Below are positions 19,458-28,150 of a stretch of DNA of 64,000 bases, in pieces; positions within the stretch are counted from its first letter, which is position 1, and each line of letters begins with the position of its first letter. The DNA is from Vibrio sp. JC009 (GTDB lineage: Bacteria > Pseudomonadota > Gammaproteobacteria > Enterobacterales > Vibrionaceae), in assembly GCF_029016485.1 (NCBI RefSeq), contig NZ_CP092106.1, positions 744,001 to 808,000 of the forward strand, written 5' to 3'. Below the pieces are notes generated by a model that worked only from the letters and a program-made list of their open reading frames with translations, made no database searches and was not told the origin of the DNA. The position numbers were made by a program, and so were the translations under genes.

Positions 19458-19542
19458 TGGTGCGGAAGGAGAGACTTGAACTCTCACACCTTGCGGCGCC
19501 AGAACCTAAATCTGGTGCGTCTACCAATTCCGCCACTTCCGC
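19458..19542 (-). tRNA. tRNA-Leu (UAG)
   Basis: 85 nt including CCA. Only 26 bases separate it from the neighbouring Leu gene. Its upstream spacer (about 58 nt) matches that of the 18922 copy. Confidence 0.97.
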
Positions 19543-19600
19543 GTCTCAAATTTTCTACAGGTTTATCAGCTAATTGGTAAAAGCTAATAAACGAAATAAA

Positions 19601-19677
19601 TGGTGGCTACGACGGGATTCGAACCTGTGACCCCATCATTATGAGTGATGTGCTCTAACCAGCTGAGCTACGTAGCC
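19601..19677 (-). tRNA. tRNA-Met (CAU, elongator)
   Basis: 77 nt including CCA. It differs from the 19065 copy by one base in the D loop. Confidence 0.97.
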
Positions 19678-19785
19678 ATTCCGTTTGGGCGAAGTAATAT
19701 AATATAAACTTCATCCGATGAACAGTACTAATTTGTACATATTCAAAAAATAATGACAATTAAATTTAACAGCCATTATAAATAA

Positions 19786-19860
19786 TGGCAGGGCTACCTG
19801 GATTCGAACCAGGGAATGACGGGATCAAAACCCGTTGCCTTACCGCTTGGCGATAGCCCT
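19786..19860 (-). tRNA. tRNA-Gln (UUG)
   Basis: 75 nt including CCA, with the same sequence as the 18817 copy. Confidence 0.97.
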
Positions 19861-19867
19861 ACAAGTT

Positions 19868-19899
19868 GGGTCCTGGGTTATTAGGCCCTGGGCCCTGGG
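19868..19899. repeat. GGCCCTGGG-type repeat fragment
   Basis: GGGTCCTGGG and GGCCCTGGGCCCTGGG lie in a spacer between tRNA-Gln and tRNA-Leu. Confidence 0.6.
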
Positions 19900-19924
19900 A
19901 AGAAAATTAAAATTTTCATTCCTC

Positions 19925-19953
19925 TGATAGCTGACAGCTAAAAACTGAAAGCT
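19925..19953. repeat. Dispersed TGATAGCTGACAGCT repeat, copy 3
   Basis: Same sequence as copies 1 and 2. As in copy 1, it is followed within 10 bases by a tRNA-Leu gene. Confidence 0.8.
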
Positions 19954-19961
19954 AATAAAAA

Positions 19962-20046
19962 TGGTGCGGAAGGAGAGACTTGAACTCTCACACCTTGCGG
20001 CGCCAGAACCTAAATCTGGTGCGTCTACCAATTCCGCCACTTCCGC
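19962..20046 (-). tRNA. tRNA-Leu (UAG)
   Basis: 85 nt including CCA, with the same body as the other Leu copies. Confidence 0.97.
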
Positions 20047-20085
20047 ATTATTTCCTGAAAACTCTTATAAAAAGCTTTTAGGAAA

Positions 20086-20162
20086 TGGTGGCTACGACGG
20101 GATTCGAACCTGTGACCCCATCATTATGAGTGATGTGCTCTAACCAACTGAGCTACGTAGCC
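20086..20162 (-). tRNA. tRNA-Met (CAU, elongator), first gene of the array
   Basis: 77 nt including CCA. It is promoter-proximal: the array promoter lies about 60 bases upstream. Confidence 0.97.
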
Positions 20163-20219
20163 ATTCTTTCTTTTTTCATCAGCGACACTCAGTTACCCTC
20201 TGTGCCGAAGACGGAGCGC

Positions 20220-20248
20220 ATTATGCGTATCTGTAAGAAAACCGTCAA
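20220..20248 (-). promoter_or_regulatory. Strong sigma-70 promoter of the tRNA array
   Basis: On the minus strand TTGACG, a 17-base spacer and CATAAT are followed by a GC-rich discriminator (GCGCTCCG). That discriminator is typical of stable-RNA promoters under stringent control. No other good promoter was seen inside the array, so the 11 tRNAs are probably one transcript. Confidence 0.85.
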
Positions 20249-20433
20249 CTGTTTTTTTGAATAAATTCACATTCTGAGGTTGTTCGAGTCTTTTTTAAGC
20301 AAAACGGTGTATTTGTCAACGAAAAGTAGCCTTAAACGTCTGTACAAGGCGAAGTTATTTTTAGTTGGAGCTGTCAGCTTTCAGTTTTTGTTACCCAGAA
20401 GCTATGTTCGGGTTTATTTTATGCTTTAATCCA

Positions 20434-20472
20434 AAAAAGCTTGTCACCTCTAAATGAAATGACAAGCTTTTT
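20434..20472 (-). terminator. Probable original ychF terminator
   Basis: A 13-bp perfect stem (AAAAAGCTTGTCA/TGACAAGCTTTTT) with a 13-nt loop lies 345 bases past the ychF stop codon. The 7-bp tandem repeat and the 263-bp MITE occupy the gap, which suggests that they separated ychF from its terminator. The stem is symmetrical and could act on either strand. Confidence 0.6.
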
Positions 20473-20541
20473 GATAGCTGATAGCTGATAGCTGATAGCT
20501 GATAGCTGATAGCTGATAGCTGATAGCTGATAGCTGATAGC
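20473..20541. repeat. Tandem array of a 7-bp unit (GATAGCT, about 10 copies)
   Basis: Sixty-nine bases consist of uninterrupted GATAGCT units (9.9 copies). The unit is part of the dispersed repeat TGATAGCTGACAGCT found in the tRNA array, so the array may have grown by slippage from one such copy. The MITE at 20542 is inserted at its edge. Confidence 0.95.
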
Positions 20542-20804
20542 CTAACTTTTATACACAAGTTAAAGGAGCCAAAGAATGCTCCTCCCCTTAGCCTCGAAAG
20601 GCTGGATTTTCGAAGAAGTCACATCGAAGGGGAGGCTGGGAGGGGTTGTTTCTCATGAGCTTAAGTTTTGGTGGTTTAACCATGCATGGCATAACCAACC
20701 CCCTCTAACTCCCCCTTCTATTAGCTTTATCAACCAGTTAGGCTTTTTCACTCAAGGGGGAGAACCCTTCTCTGGTCACTTTAATATTTGTGTATAAGAG
20801 TCAG
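20542..20804. mobile_element. 263-bp MITE with Tn5/IS50-like ends, copy A
   Basis: The right end reads (inverted) CTGACTCTTATACACAA, the outer-end sequence of Tn5/IS50. The left end is CTAACTTTTATACACAAGT, two changes away. The element is flanked by a 9-bp direct repeat, GCTGATAGC (20533-20541 and 20805-20813), matching the 9-bp duplications of the IS50 group. The interior has nested hairpin arms (CTCCCC/GGGGAG, CTCCCCC/GGGGGAG) around a centre AACCATGCATGG. No transposase is encoded. The left repeat lies in the GATAGCT array, but the right copy is outside it. Confidence 0.88.
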
Positions 20805-20816
20805 GCTGATAGCTAA

Positions 20817-21908
20817 TTAAACATTAAAACGGAAATGAACCACATCCCCATCTTTAACAATGTAGTCTTTACCTTCAAGACGCCATTTACCCGCTTCTTT
20901 AGCGCCACTTTCACCGTTATATTCAATAAAGTCGTCATAACCAACAACTTCTGCACGGATAAAGCCTTTTTCGAAGTCAGTGTGGATCTTACCTGCTGAC
21001 TGAGGAGCCGTTGCACCGATTGGAATTGTCCATGCGCGAACCTCTTTTACGCCAGCGGTGAAGTAAGTCTGAAGCGCAAGCAGCTCATAACCGGAACGGA
21101 TAACGCGGTTAAGGCCTGGTTCTTCGATGCCCATATCAGCAAGGAACTCTTCACGGTCTTCGTCGTCAAGTTCTGACAGTTCAGACTCAATGGCTGCACA
21201 AACAGGAACAACAACCGCATTTTCTTTAGAAGCGTGCTCACGAACAAGGTCCAGGTACGGGTTGTCTTCAAAGCCGTCTTCATTCACGTTAGCGATGTAC
21301 ATGGTTGGTTTCAGTGTCAGGAAGTTCAGGTAGCCGATAGCCGCCAGCTCTTCTTTAGCCAGTTCAACACTGCGTGCCATTCCACCTTCTGTCAGTACAG
21401 GAAGCAGTTTTTCCAGAACAGTGATTTCAAATTTCGCATCCTTGTCACCGCCTTTAGCTCGTTTTGCCTGACGCTGAATAGCACGCTCACAGGTATCAAG
21501 GTCAGCAAGAGCAAGCTCAAGGTTGATGATTTCGATATCTTCCAGCGGAGAGATTTTACCTGCAACGTGAACGATGTTTTCGTTCTCAAAGCAGCGAACT
21601 ACGTGACCGATAGCGTCAGTTTCACGGATGTTTGCCAGGAATTTGTTACCCAGGCCTTCACCTTTAGAAGCACCGGCAACCAGACCAGCGATATCAACAA
21701 ATTCCATTGTCGTTGGCAGTACGCGCTGAGGGTTAACGATGTTTGCCAGTGCGTCCAGACGAAGGTCCGGCACAGGAACAACACCTGTGTTTGGCTCGAT
21801 AGTACAGAACGGGAAGTTTGCTGCTTCGATACCCGCTTTTGTCAGTGCGTTAAACAGAGTTGATTTACCTACGTTTGGCAGACCAACGATGCCACATTTA
21901 AAACCCAT
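20817..21908 (-). CDS. ychF: Redox-regulated ATPase YchF
   Basis: YchF is an Obg-related P-loop protein that prefers ATP to GTP, associates with ribosomes and affects the oxidative-stress response. The P-loop [14 protein letters not shown] is at residues 8-21. The switch region [10 protein letters not shown], the G3-like [10 protein letters not shown], a coiled-coil insertion and a C-terminal TGS domain ending [10 protein letters not shown] follow. The 363-residue length matches E. coli. pth lies 11 bases upstream in the same direction, the conserved pth-ychF operon. Confidence 0.97.
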   Translation of the reverse strand: MGFKCGIVGLPNVGKSTLFNALTKAGIEAANFPFCTIEPNTGVVPVPDLRLDALANIVNPQRVLPTTMEFVDIAGLVAGASKGEGLGNKFLANIRETDAIGHVVRCFENENIVHVAGKISPLEDIEIINLELALADLDTCERAIQRQAKRAKGGDKDAKFEITVLEKLLPVLTEGGMARSVELAKEELAAIGYLNFLTLKPTMYIANVNEDGFEDNPYLDLVREHASKENAVVVPVCAAIESELSELDDEDREEFLADMGIEEPGLNRVIRSGYELLALQTYFTAGVKEVRAWTIPIGATAPQSAGKIHTDFEKGFIRAEVVGYDDFIEYNGESGAKEAGKWRLEGKDYIVKDGDVVHFRFNV

Positions 21909-21919
21909 GATATAAAACC

Positions 21920-22510
21920 TTATTCTGCTTTGAATGTATGTAAGCGATTCTGTGCTTTAGTTAAGCCATCTTTCAGTAAGATATCGAGACTGCGAACAGA
22001 CTCATCGACGACGGCTTCAATGCATTCTTGCTCTTTGGCAGGAGCTTTGCCTAACACATAACCAGATACTTTGTCTCTGTGTCCCGGATGGCCGATGCCG
22101 ATCCGAAGACGGTAAAATTCTTTGTTGTTTCCAAGTTTGCTGATGGTGTCTTTCAGGCCGTTATGACCACCGTGACCGCCACCTTTTTTAAATTTACCAA
22201 CGCCCGGAGGAAGATCTAACTCATCGTGCGCCACCATGATCTCTTCAGGTTTGATCTGATAGAACTTAGCAAGCGCTGAAATTGCCTTACCTGATAGGTT
22301 CATATAAGTGGTTGGAACAAGCAGACGCAGGTCATGACCATTTGCCAGAATACGGCCAGTCAGACCAAAGAATTTAGGCTCGTTTTTCAGCATCACGTTA
22401 TGAACGCGAGCCAGTTCTTCAACAACCCATGCACCGGCATTGTGGCGGGTTTTCGCATATTCCGGTCCTGGATTTGCAAGACCAACGAGTAGTTTTATCT
22501 CTTGACTCAA
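21920..22510 (-). CDS. pth: Peptidyl-tRNA hydrolase
   Basis: Pth releases peptides from tRNAs that drop off the ribosome. The 196-residue product, read from a TTG at 22510, starts (M)[20 protein letters not shown] and contains the catalytic histidine in TRHNAGAW, plus PTTYMNLSG and HDELDLPPG. The TTG fits the family N-terminus exactly and has AGAGAGA upstream. The frame stays open far upstream, but that extension runs through the palindromic repeat at 22588 and is rejected. Confidence 0.95.
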   Translation of the reverse strand: MSQEIKLLVGLANPGPEYAKTRHNAGAWVVEELARVHNVMLKNEPKFFGLTGRILANGHDLRLLVPTTYMNLSGKAISALAKFYQIKPEEIMVAHDELDLPPGVGKFKKGGGHGGHNGLKDTISKLGNNKEFYRLRIGIGHPGHRDKVSGYVLGKAPAKEQECIEAVVDESVRSLDILLKDGLTKAQNRLHTFKAE

Positions 22511-22587
22511 GGCTAGGATCTCTCTTGGAATCATAAAAAGCGCCGTATGGTAGCACAAATTTAAGGCTGCGGGGGAGGGAATTTTCT

Positions 22588-22617
22588 TCGTTCCCATGCT
22601 CCGCGTGGGAATGCATG
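22588..22617. repeat. REP-like palindrome, intact copy
   Basis: TCGTTCCCATGCTCC followed by GCGTGGGAATGCATG forms an imperfect hairpin. Its sister copies are the two IS-interrupted sites (22706-24101 and 44951-46308) and 46402-46436. This copy faces the interrupted one at 22706, making an inverted pair about 90 bp apart. Confidence 0.85.
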
Positions 22618-22787
22618 CGGAACTAAAGGTACCATGCATGATATAACGCTTTTAGCGTGTCTTTACAGGGAAGGAAAAGTTGAGAGAAGTGTTTTTTTGA
22701 ACCGAGGTATGCAATGGCATGGACTCCCTCACCTTCGTCGAAAATATCGGCTAAGGTAAGAGTGTCAACTAAAAAGGAGCCCATGCC

Positions 22788-23810
22788 ATGAACAAGAATA
22801 TCACTATTTCTATCGACCTTGCTAAGACTGTTATTCAAGTTGCGATAATTAATAAGCACGGAAAGCTTTCATCTAATCAAAAAGTATCTCAATCAAAGTT
22901 AATTTCAATGGTGGCTAAGCACCCCAAAGCTGTTATTTGTATGGAAGCTTGTGCAACGGCTCATTATTGGGGTCGAAAGTTCCAGCAGGCAGGACATCAA
23001 GTCTTACTCGTGCCTGCTCAGATCGCCGCTAAGTATCGCTCGGGAAATAAAAATGATCCCAATGATGCTTTGGCTATTTATGAAGCCAGTCAGCGGACAG
23101 ATATTCATTTCGTTCCGGTTAAAACTGTTGAACAGCAAGATCTTGCCTGCTTACTAAGACTGCGGGAAGGTTATATTAAGCAACGAACACAGCTTGCTAA
23201 CCGTATCCGGGGGCTTGCGATGGAATATGGCATCAAATTTCCCATAGGAATCAATTCGCTCAGAAAACAGCTACCGTTTGAGTTGGAAAATGCTGAAAAT
23301 GAATTAACCCATGCTGCTCGGTTTATTCTAAATAATCTTAAAGAACAGTTGCTCGCGCTTGATACCCAAATTGATGATGCCACTCAAGCTCTTACCAATC
23401 AGGCAAAACAAAATGAAGATTGTAAGCTTTTAGCCTCGTTACCGGGTATTTCATGGATTTCAGGCAGTGCTTTGTATGCCAGGTTAGGAAATGCATCGGC
23501 TTATAAGTGTGGTAGGGATGCAAGCGCAAGCATTGGATTAGTGCCTGCTCATACAGGAAGTGGAGGTAGAAATATCAACCTTGGCATTACTAAGCGAGGA
23601 GATCGTTATCTCAGAGCTCTTGTCGTTCATGGTGCCCGAGCTGTAGTTAGTCATGTCAAAGATAAAACTGATCCACTTAGTCAGTGGATACGCTCTCTGT
23701 TAGAGAGAAACCATGTGAATAAAGTCGTTATTGCTCTAGCGAATAAGATAGTCAGGATGGCGTGTGCCATATTGAAATCAAAACAGCCTTACCAGCTTAA
23801 GTTAGCTTAA
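22788..23810 (+). CDS. IS110-family transposase, IS1111 type (element 1)
   Basis: This DEDD-type recombinase has 340 residues. The N-terminal RuvC-like domain carries D10 (ISIDLAK), E53 (ICMEACATAHYW) and D90/D93 (KNDPNDALAI). The C-terminal Tnp20 domain contains LASLPGISWISGSAL and the serine-bearing SIGLVPAHTGSGG. IS110 enzymes recombine the circular element with its target under guidance of an element-encoded RNA. GGAG lies 9 bases before the ATG. The frame is intact with all catalytic residues, so it is probably active. The four acidic residues fall at the same positions in element 2's protein. Confidence 0.95.
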   Translation: MNKNITISIDLAKTVIQVAIINKHGKLSSNQKVSQSKLISMVAKHPKAVICMEACATAHYWGRKFQQAGHQVLLVPAQIAAKYRSGNKNDPNDALAIYEASQRTDIHFVPVKTVEQQDLACLLRLREGYIKQRTQLANRIRGLAMEYGIKFPIGINSLRKQLPFELENAENELTHAARFILNNLKEQLLALDTQIDDATQALTNQAKQNEDCKLLASLPGISWISGSALYARLGNASAYKCGRDASASIGLVPAHTGSGGRNINLGITKRGDRYLRALVVHGARAVVSHVKDKTDPLSQWIRSLLERNHVNKVVIALANKIVRMACAILKSKQPYQLKLA

Positions 23811-23813
23811 CTG

Positions 23814-24056
23814 AAATAAGGTAAAGCTGAATTTGGAGCAAACGACAAACCAGCGTAATAGCAAGTAATTAAGATAAAGTGTTAGCACAGCACACAAGGC
23901 AAACTCTGTGTGGGAATGAGGCAATAAATGCCTGGACTGCGATTAGAAGCCTTGTTAGTGGATTTAGCCATAAAGGTTCGGGGTAGCGCCCCATGATGAA
24001 ACCGAATATACGTGCACTTGCATAAACTCTTATTATCTTAAACCACTTGTGTTACA
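23814..24056 (+). ncRNA. Candidate bridge/seek RNA of IS element 1
   Basis: Two stem-loops can be drawn. The first (23895-23954) has outer stem CAAGGC/GCCTTG and inner hairpin AGGCA-ATAAA-TGCCT. Its 5' internal strand contains GTGGGAATG (23910-23918), the exact complement of CATTCCCAC at the element's right-hand target junction. The second has inner hairpin GGGG-TAGCG-CCCC (23980-23992). On its 5' side GCCAT (23967-23971) complements the left end ATGGC, and on its 3' side ATATAC (24006-24011) equals the right end plus junction base. Placement downstream of the gene is usual for the IS1111 group. RNA boundaries are not resolved. Confidence 0.75.
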
Positions 24057-24071
24057 GGGGGAGTCCATATA

Positions 24072-24101
24072 CATTCCCACGCAGAGCGCGGGAACGAGAG
24101 G
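24072..24101. repeat. REP-like palindrome, right part of the copy split by IS element 1
   Basis: CATTCCCACGCAGAGCG followed by CGGGAACGAGAGG is the inverse orientation of the copy at 22588. The missing outer arm GGTATGCA lies on the other side of the element (22706-22713). Confidence 0.8.
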
Positions 24102-24108
24102 CGGTTTT

Positions 24109-24155
24109 CCCAGGGCCCAGTACCCAGCAGGGCGAAGCCCGACCCCAGGACCCAA
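24109..24155. repeat. GGCCCTGGG-type palindromic repeat
   Basis: CCCAGGGCCCAGTACCCAG and a GGGCGAAGCCCGACCCC hairpin lie immediately downstream of prs. They may act as its terminator. Confidence 0.65.
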
Positions 24156-24159
24156 GATC

Positions 24160-25110
24160 TTATTTCTGATTAAACATAGCAGAAATAGACTCTTCATTGC
24201 TGATACGACGAATCGCTTCAGCCAGCATGCTTGATAGTGTTAACTGAGTAACTTTACCCGTTGCTGCCATCTCTTTAGTCAGAGTGATTGAGTCCGTTAT
24301 GATAACCTGGTCCAGTACAGAACCTTTGATGTTCTTCGCTGCGTTACCAGAGAATACGGCGTGAGTCGCGTATGCAAATACTCGCTTAGCGCCACGCTCT
24401 TTCAGAGCTTCAGCTGCTTTACACAGAGTACCGCCGGTGTCGATCATGTCATCAACGATGATGCAGTCACGGCCTTCAACTTCACCGATAAGGTTCATCA
24501 CTTCAGAAACATTCGCGCGAGGACGACGCTTGTCAACGATAGCGATATCAACGTTGTTCAGCGCTTTTGCTGTAGCACGTGCACGTACAACACCGCCAAG
24601 GTCCGGAGATACAACCACTGGATCTTCAAGGCCACGGGAAAGCATATCTTCAAGAAGTACCGGAGTACCGAAGATGTTATCTACAGGAACATCGAAGAAG
24701 CCCTGGATCTGCTCAGCGTGAAGGTCGATAGTCAGAACGCGGTCAACACCAACGTTAGAAAGGAAGTCTGCAACAACTTTTGCAGTGATTGGCACACGGG
24801 CAGAACGTACACGACGATCCTGACGCGCATAACCGAAATACGGAATAACAGCAGTAATACGGCCCGCTGAAGCACGGCGCATAGCATCAATCATTACCAC
24901 CAACTCCATTAGGTTGTCGTTGGTTGGTGCACAGGTAGATTGGATGATGAAAACATCGCTACCACGAACATTTTCGTTGATTTGAACAGCGATTTCGCCG
25001 TCAGAGAATCGGTCGACAGTAGCATCACCTAGGGAAATGTATAGGCGATCAGCAATGCGTTGGGCTAGTTCAGGTGTTGCGTTACCAGCAAATAGCTTCA
25101 TATCAGGCAC
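24160..25110 (-). CDS. prs: Ribose-phosphate pyrophosphokinase
   Basis: Prs makes PRPP from ribose 5-phosphate and ATP, feeding nucleotide, histidine, tryptophan and NAD synthesis. The GTG start (25110) gives the family N-terminus [19 protein letters not shown]. Signature segments are [23 protein letters not shown] and the PRPP loop [11 protein letters not shown]. The 316 residues compare with 315 in E. coli. It lies 30 bases downstream of ispE in the conserved lolB-ispE-prs order. Confidence 0.98.
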   Translation of the reverse strand: MPDMKLFAGNATPELAQRIADRLYISLGDATVDRFSDGEIAVQINENVRGSDVFIIQSTCAPTNDNLMELVVMIDAMRRASAGRITAVIPYFGYARQDRRVRSARVPITAKVVADFLSNVGVDRVLTIDLHAEQIQGFFDVPVDNIFGTPVLLEDMLSRGLEDPVVVSPDLGGVVRARATAKALNNVDIAIVDKRRPRANVSEVMNLIGEVEGRDCIIVDDMIDTGGTLCKAAEALKERGAKRVFAYATHAVFSGNAAKNIKGSVLDQVIITDSITLTKEMAATGKVTQLTLSSMLAEAIRRISNEESISAMFNQK

Positions 25111-25140
25111 GGTGGAAACCTCAAGGTTGCGTCCAGTTTT

Positions 25141-26013
25141 TTAAAAAGATCGGATGTTGTCTGATTTATACTCAGACAGTCTCTGAATTAAGGGTGAAAT
25201 ATTTTTACCCTGAGCGACAAATGCAGAGACATTGTCAGAAAGCTTAGCACGGATATTTTCTGCTTCTTTTTTGCTCGAAAATTCGGCAAAAACGCAGGAT
25301 CCGGTGCCGGTCAATCTTGACGGCGCGTATTGTAGCAGCCATGAAAGTTGCTTATCAACCTCTGGATAGGTCAAACGGACGATTTTTTCGCAATCGTTTT
25401 CGTATGATCCGGTTAACAATTTGTTACTTGTGCGCTTTGGCGTGTTTCTGGTGAGATCCGGATGGTTAAAAATTTCTGCGGTGGAAATGGCCACATCGGG
25501 GCGAACGACCAGATACCATTTTTCTTCAGGGCTCACTTTTTCAAGTTTTTCGCCTACTCCTTCAGCAAAAGCAGAGAAACCCCGGACAAACACAGGAACA
25601 TCAGCACCAAGTTTCAGACCAATTTCAGCTAATTCATCTTCGCTAAGATTGGTCTGCCATAAATAGTTAAGTGCAACCAGCGCAGTTGCAGCATTGGAAG
25701 ATCCGCCGCCGATCCCGCCACCCATTGGGAGAATTTTATTAAGCCGGATTTCTGCCCCGTAATGGCAGCCCGCTTTTTCCTGAAGCGCCTTTGCTGCTTT
25801 CCAGATAAGGTTATCTTCTTTCTTCAGCCCTTCTATTTCAGGTGAGATATTGATTTCCCCGCCTTCCGTTGCCTGAATAGTGAGTTCATCACCATGGTCA
25901 AGAAACTGAAACAGGGTCTGCAGATCGTGATAACCGTTTTCTCTTCTGCCGGTAATATAGAGGAACAGGTTTAGCTTGGCAGGAGACGGCCAGGAAGTGA
26001 TATCTGAAATCAT
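25141..26013 (-). CDS. ispE: 4-diphosphocytidyl-2-C-methyl-D-erythritol kinase
   Basis: IspE is the GHMP-family kinase of the non-mevalonate isoprenoid pathway. The N-terminal [22 protein letters not shown] and the ATP-binding loop [17 protein letters not shown] identify it. I chose the ATG at 26013, giving 290 residues. An in-frame ATG at 26028 overlaps the end of lolB and is also possible; neither has an ideal Shine-Dalgarno. It is tightly linked to lolB upstream, and the products feed ubiquinone and undecaprenyl synthesis. Confidence 0.95.
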   Translation of the reverse strand: MISDITSWPSPAKLNLFLYITGRRENGYHDLQTLFQFLDHGDELTIQATEGGEINISPEIEGLKKEDNLIWKAAKALQEKAGCHYGAEIRLNKILPMGGGIGGGSSNAATALVALNYLWQTNLSEDELAEIGLKLGADVPVFVRGFSAFAEGVGEKLEKVSPEEKWYLVVRPDVAISTAEIFNHPDLTRNTPKRTSNKLLTGSYENDCEKIVRLTYPEVDKQLSWLLQYAPSRLTGTGSCVFAEFSSKKEAENIRAKLSDNVSAFVAQGKNISPLIQRLSEYKSDNIRSF

Positions 26014-26015
26014 GG

Positions 26016-26618
26016 TTAAATTTTCCATTTGGATACAACAATTTTAAGGCTGGTATCAGAGTGTTCAAGATTCATGGAATAAGGCAGAGGAATCCTATCC
26101 ACGGTTTGGTAGCTTACATAGTTTAACTGCCAGTCCTGTGTCCCTAGCTGTTTTGCCAGTGACGAAAGCGTATTGGTTTCGGTATTGAGCTGAAAACTGT
26201 CTGCATCCGTAGGCAGTCCTTTAATCCAGTCCTGCATGTAGTTTACCGGGATGACAAGACCGGTAAGACGATAAACCAGATGAGTGGCATTGCTGTCAGT
26301 AAATATATTGCCGTCTCTGTCAGTGACTTTGGCCTCTTTCTGGTTTATCTCCAGATTAAGTACAGTTTGACCGAGGAATGTGGTGAGACGTAACTGGCTC
26401 TTATCTTTTGAATGTGTCCAGATGAAATTAAGGCTCTGCTTTATTTCCGGGCTTTTATAACCCAGTTTTCCGGTGGCCTGATACTGTTCGATTTGTGCCA
26501 GCAGGCTTTTGTGGTTTTCCCATTCAACGCTCTGTTTAGACTCTTCCGGAACGGAGCTACAGGCGGCAAGAAAAACAGCCGACATAAATAGTAAGAAGGT
26601 TTGGAATATGGTTTTCAT
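26016..26618 (-). CDS. lolB: Outer-membrane lipoprotein LolB
   Basis: LolB receives lipoproteins from the periplasmic carrier LolA and inserts them into the outer membrane. The signal peptide [20 protein letters not shown] ends in lipobox LAAC (cysteine 20). The body has the LolA/LolB-type open barrel features, such as [18 protein letters not shown] and the final [10 protein letters not shown]. It is 200 residues long. It is divergent from hemA, as in enterobacteria. Confidence 0.94.
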   Translation of the reverse strand: MKTIFQTFLLFMSAVFLAACSSVPEESKQSVEWENHKSLLAQIEQYQATGKLGYKSPEIKQSLNFIWTHSKDKSQLRLTTFLGQTVLNLEINQKEAKVTDRDGNIFTDSNATHLVYRLTGLVIPVNYMQDWIKGLPTDADSFQLNTETNTLSSLAKQLGTQDWQLNYVSYQTVDRIPLPYSMNLEHSDTSLKIVVSKWKI

Positions 26619-26876
26619 CAGTACATTAGGATTTCAGACTTTTGGTGCCGAACTATAGCATTTAAAAGGGAATAAGTCTCAGTTAAGCGGCTTGTTTACC
26701 GCGAGCGCCATACCCCTTTGTGGGTAAATGTTGGATTCTGTGCTGTTTAGATGGCGTATGTATGCTGGTTTAAGTCACGAAGTCAGTAAAACTGTAGACT
26801 TGCGCACTTTTCTTACACTGAGCCATCAAGTAAAATTCCTTCTTTGTCAGTTTTCCTAATCGAGAAACCGTTATTC

Positions 26877-28142
26877 ATGTCTTTGCTTGCTATAGGTATC
26901 AATCACAATACAGCGTCGGTTGAATTGCGAGAAAAGGTTGCTTTTTCACCAGAGAAGTTAACTGAAGCGCATAAACAATTTGAATCCAACGGTAACGTCA
27001 ATGGTGGCGTGATCGTTTCTACCTGTAACAGAACCGAGATTTACTGCGATGTAAAGCAAGCCTGTAAGAACAAAATTATTGAATGGTTGACCCATTTTCA
27101 TCAGGTTGCGCCTGAGGACTTGATGTCCAGTCTTTATATTCATGAAGAGCAGGCTGCAATAAAGCATCTGATGCGTGTTTCCTGCGGGCTTGACTCACTG
27201 GTTTTGGGTGAGCCTCAGATCCTTGGGCAGGTAAAGCAGGCCTTTTCCAGTGCCCGCGAGCATAAAGCGGTCGACGCGACCATGGAAAAACTGTTTCAAA
27301 AAGCTTTTTCTGTTGCTAAGCGAGTGCGTACCGAAACGGAGATAGGCGGAAATGCGGTATCTGTTGCTTACGCGGCATGTACACTGGCAAAACACATTTT
27401 TGAATCCCTTCAGGAATCCACGGTTCTCCTTGTTGGTGCAGGAGAAACCATAGAGCTTGTTGCAAAACATCTTGCAGACAACGGTTGTACGAGTATGATT
27501 GTCGCCAACCGGACACGGGAACGTGCGCTGGGTCTTGCGAAAGAGTTCAACGCTGAGGTGATCAGCCTTTCAGAAATCCCTGAACATCTGCATCGCGCTG
27601 ATATCGTTATCAGTTCTACTGCAAGTCCTTTACCTATTATTGGTAAAGGTATGGTAGAGTCCGCTATCGAGCAGAGAAGAAGACAGCCAATGCTGATCGT
27701 TGATATTGCGGTTCCACGCGATGTTGAGCAGCAGGTGGGCGACCTCAGAGATATCTATCTGTACACGGTTGATGATCTGCAGTCGATAGTGAACCAGAAT
27801 ATCGAGCAGAGAAAAGTCGAAGCGATAGAGGCTGAAGCTATTGTCACCGAAGAGAGCGCCGCATTTATGAGCTGGATGCGTTCACTGCAGGCAGTGGACA
27901 GTATTCGCGAATACCGTACCGCTGCAAATGAAGTGAAAGAAGAGCTTCTGGCTAAGAGTCTGCAAAGCTTACAGGCAGGCGGTGACCCGGAAAAAGTGCT
28001 GCTAGAATTGAGCAATAAATTAACCAACAAGCTTATCCATGCCCCGACCAGAGCGCTGCAAAGTGCCGCTGAAGAAGGTGAGCCGGAGAAGCTCTCTGTT
28101 ATCAGACAGAGCTTAGGTCTTGAAGACCTGCAACAGAATTAA
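26877..28142 (+). CDS. hemA: Glutamyl-tRNA reductase
   Basis: HemA reduces glutamyl-tRNA to glutamate-1-semialdehyde, the committed step of tetrapyrrole synthesis by the C5 pathway. The N-terminal [20 protein letters not shown], the catalytic cysteine in [11 protein letters not shown], the NADPH fold [16 protein letters not shown] and the C-terminal dimerisation helix are present. The ATG at 26877 gives 421 residues; an upstream in-frame TTG is weaker. It is the first gene of hemA-prfA-prmC-sirB2-sirB1-kdsA. Confidence 0.97.
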   Translation: MSLLAIGINHNTASVELREKVAFSPEKLTEAHKQFESNGNVNGGVIVSTCNRTEIYCDVKQACKNKIIEWLTHFHQVAPEDLMSSLYIHEEQAAIKHLMRVSCGLDSLVLGEPQILGQVKQAFSSAREHKAVDATMEKLFQKAFSVAKRVRTETEIGGNAVSVAYAACTLAKHIFESLQESTVLLVGAGETIELVAKHLADNGCTSMIVANRTRERALGLAKEFNAEVISLSEIPEHLHRADIVISSTASPLPIIGKGMVESAIEQRRRQPMLIVDIAVPRDVEQQVGDLRDIYLYTVDDLQSIVNQNIEQRKVEAIEAEAIVTEESAAFMSWMRSLQAVDSIREYRTAANEVKEELLAKSLQSLQAGGDPEKVLLELSNKLTNKLIHAPTRALQSAAEEGEPEKLSVIRQSLGLEDLQQN

Positions 28143-28150
28143 AGAAGATT

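Larger units (their letters stand above)
22714..24071 (+). mobile_element. IS110-family (IS1111-type) insertion sequence, element 1
   Basis: One transposase gene is flanked by subterminal inverted repeats ATGGACTCCCTC (22719-22730) and GGGGGAGTCCAT (24057-24068), with a non-coding stretch of about 250 bp downstream of the gene. The element splits a REP-like palindrome. The left flank GGTATG-CA (ending 22713) and right flank CA-TTCCCACGC (starting 24072) rejoin as the palindrome's outer arm, with the dinucleotide CA on both sides. The whole element is about 1,358 bp. The same subterminal repeats occur in element 2 at 44966-46291. Confidence 0.92.

Noticed and set aside
18543..20143. Short protein frames repeated through the tRNA array (for example ones reading AELVDAPDLGSGAARCESS)
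   Set aside because: They are translations of tRNA-Leu genes, a well-known false annotation.
20314..20319. Second TTGACA upstream of the tRNA array promoter
   Set aside because: No usable -10 lies at 16-18 bases, so it is not reported as a promoter.
20576..20797. Short frames inside the 263-bp MITEs (also 34933-35175 and 37635-37862)
   Set aside because: The same frame recurs only because the element is repeated. It has no ribosome site or protein-like features and is explained by the hairpin core.
22511..22639. N-terminal extension of pth
   Set aside because: It reads through the REP-like palindrome at 22588, while the TTG at 22510 gives the exact family N-terminus.
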